From Clostridiales bacterium (GTDB taxonomy: Bacteria; Bacillota_A; Clostridia; Lachnospirales; Bianqueaceae): 6,081 nt of DNA. The notes below the pieces were generated by a model. The model was not told where the DNA came from and did not search any database. It saw nothing but the letters and a program-made list of their open reading frames with translations. How positions within the stretch are numbered: the stretch's first letter is position 1; each line of letters opens with the position of its first letter. The position numbers and the translations under genes were made by a program. The stretch is taken from the NCBI GenBank assembly GCA_019423265.1, contig JAHZBS010000148.1, positions 1-6,081 of the forward strand, read 5' to 3'. This document shows, piece after piece, positions 5,728-6,081 of the stretch.

Positions 5728-6081
5728 CTGGGGTTTCCAAAGGGGGCTTGCCCACATTGGCACACGACTTTGCTTGCAAAGTGTAGTGTGTTATACGCAC
5801 TGTCGGCGTTGCCGTTAAAATGCCGTTGCCACCGGGGAGGGCAAGCACATTTGAAGCGGCAGGAAAACAGGGCTGGTTTCATCAGCAGACAGGGCGTATA
5901 TGAAAGTCCCCGTCCCTCGTTCTACGCTCCGACTTGTGGACAAAGTGTCCCGAAGTGTGGCCACACTCCCGGAAAATAGCAGGACAGCGGGCAACCGTCA
6001 AGGCTGAAATGAACGGCCTTGACCGCCGTCCGCCGTCCCGCTGAATGGGTCGACAAGGCGGCCAATCCCTCAAAGTGCTTG
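5728..6081. other. Structured non-coding region, possibly end or oriT region of an integrative/conjugative element
   Basis: No open frame here looks like a protein: those present are short, rich in Cys, Arg, Pro and His, and lack ribosome binding sites. The DNA is dense in inverted repeats: CACAC-ACTTTGC / GCAAAGT-GTGTG (5761-5790), GCTTGCCC (5746-5753) with GGGCAAGC (5839-5846), a perfect 14-bp palindrome AGTGTGGCCACACT (5954-5967), GTCAAGGC (5997-6004) with GCCTTGAC (6016-6023), and CAGCGGG (5985-5991) with CCCGCTG (6037-6043) enclosing it. A tandem CCGCCGT pair lies at 6023-6036. Nested inverted repeats like these are typical of transfer origins and relaxase-binding regions. The overall texture recalls Tn1549-like elements of gut Firmicutes, but that is memory, not a match I can show. 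The window ends before any mobilisation gene that would confirm it. Confidence 0.4.

Noticed and set aside
5707..5979. A 90-codon plus-strand frame across the palindromic region.
   Set aside because: It starts inside the terminator hairpin and runs through inverted repeats; Cys/Arg/Pro/His-rich composition and lack of a ribosome binding site argue against a protein.
1..6081. tRNA, rRNA or CRISPR array.
   Set aside because: No cloverleaf with a T-loop, no conserved rRNA segment and no regularly spaced direct repeats were seen.

Overview
The window looks like chromosomal DNA from a Gram-positive anaerobe of the class Clostridia, probably Lachnospiraceae-like. The reasons are a HemZ-type coproporphyrinogen dehydrogenase, a bifunctional Rel protein, the minus-strand order rel - dtd - MBL hydrolase - hemZ (which I recall as common in Clostridia), GGAG/AGGTG-type ribosome binding sites and a moderate GC content. 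The taxonomic call is inference from gene content.

All recognisable genes are on the minus strand, so transcription runs from high to low coordinates. From the right: 5671-6081 is palindrome-rich DNA with no convincing gene, resembling the non-coding part of an integrative/conjugative element. A bidirectional terminator-like hairpin (5664-5727) separates it from a small Sm-like reading frame (5425-5670) that seems to have lost its start. A good sigma-A promoter (5285-5313) then drives rel (2984-5218). Next comes a 367-bp intergenic stretch with a 15-bp hairpin, a likely promoter for the downstream genes, and a roughly 125-bp triple-hairpin element flanked by a 13-bp direct repeat that contains the dtd ribosome binding site. 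Then dtd (2161-2616), a metallo-beta-lactamase-fold hydrolase interrupted by an in-frame TGA (1478-2143), and hemZ (26-1477) are packed with gaps of 17 and 0 bp, as one transcription unit.

The genes are housekeeping: (p)ppGpp turnover, removal of D-amino acids from tRNA, a glyoxalase-II-like hydrolase and an anaerobic haem biosynthesis step. Two things stand out. First, the hydrolase has all its metal ligands, but codon 112 is TGA, and a 13-bp stem with a 5-nt loop starts 3 nt after it, with geometry like a bacterial SECIS element. A plain nonsense mutation is still the simpler explanation. Second, a palindromic element appears to have inserted into the dtd leader and duplicated the ribosome binding site, so the gene kept one.
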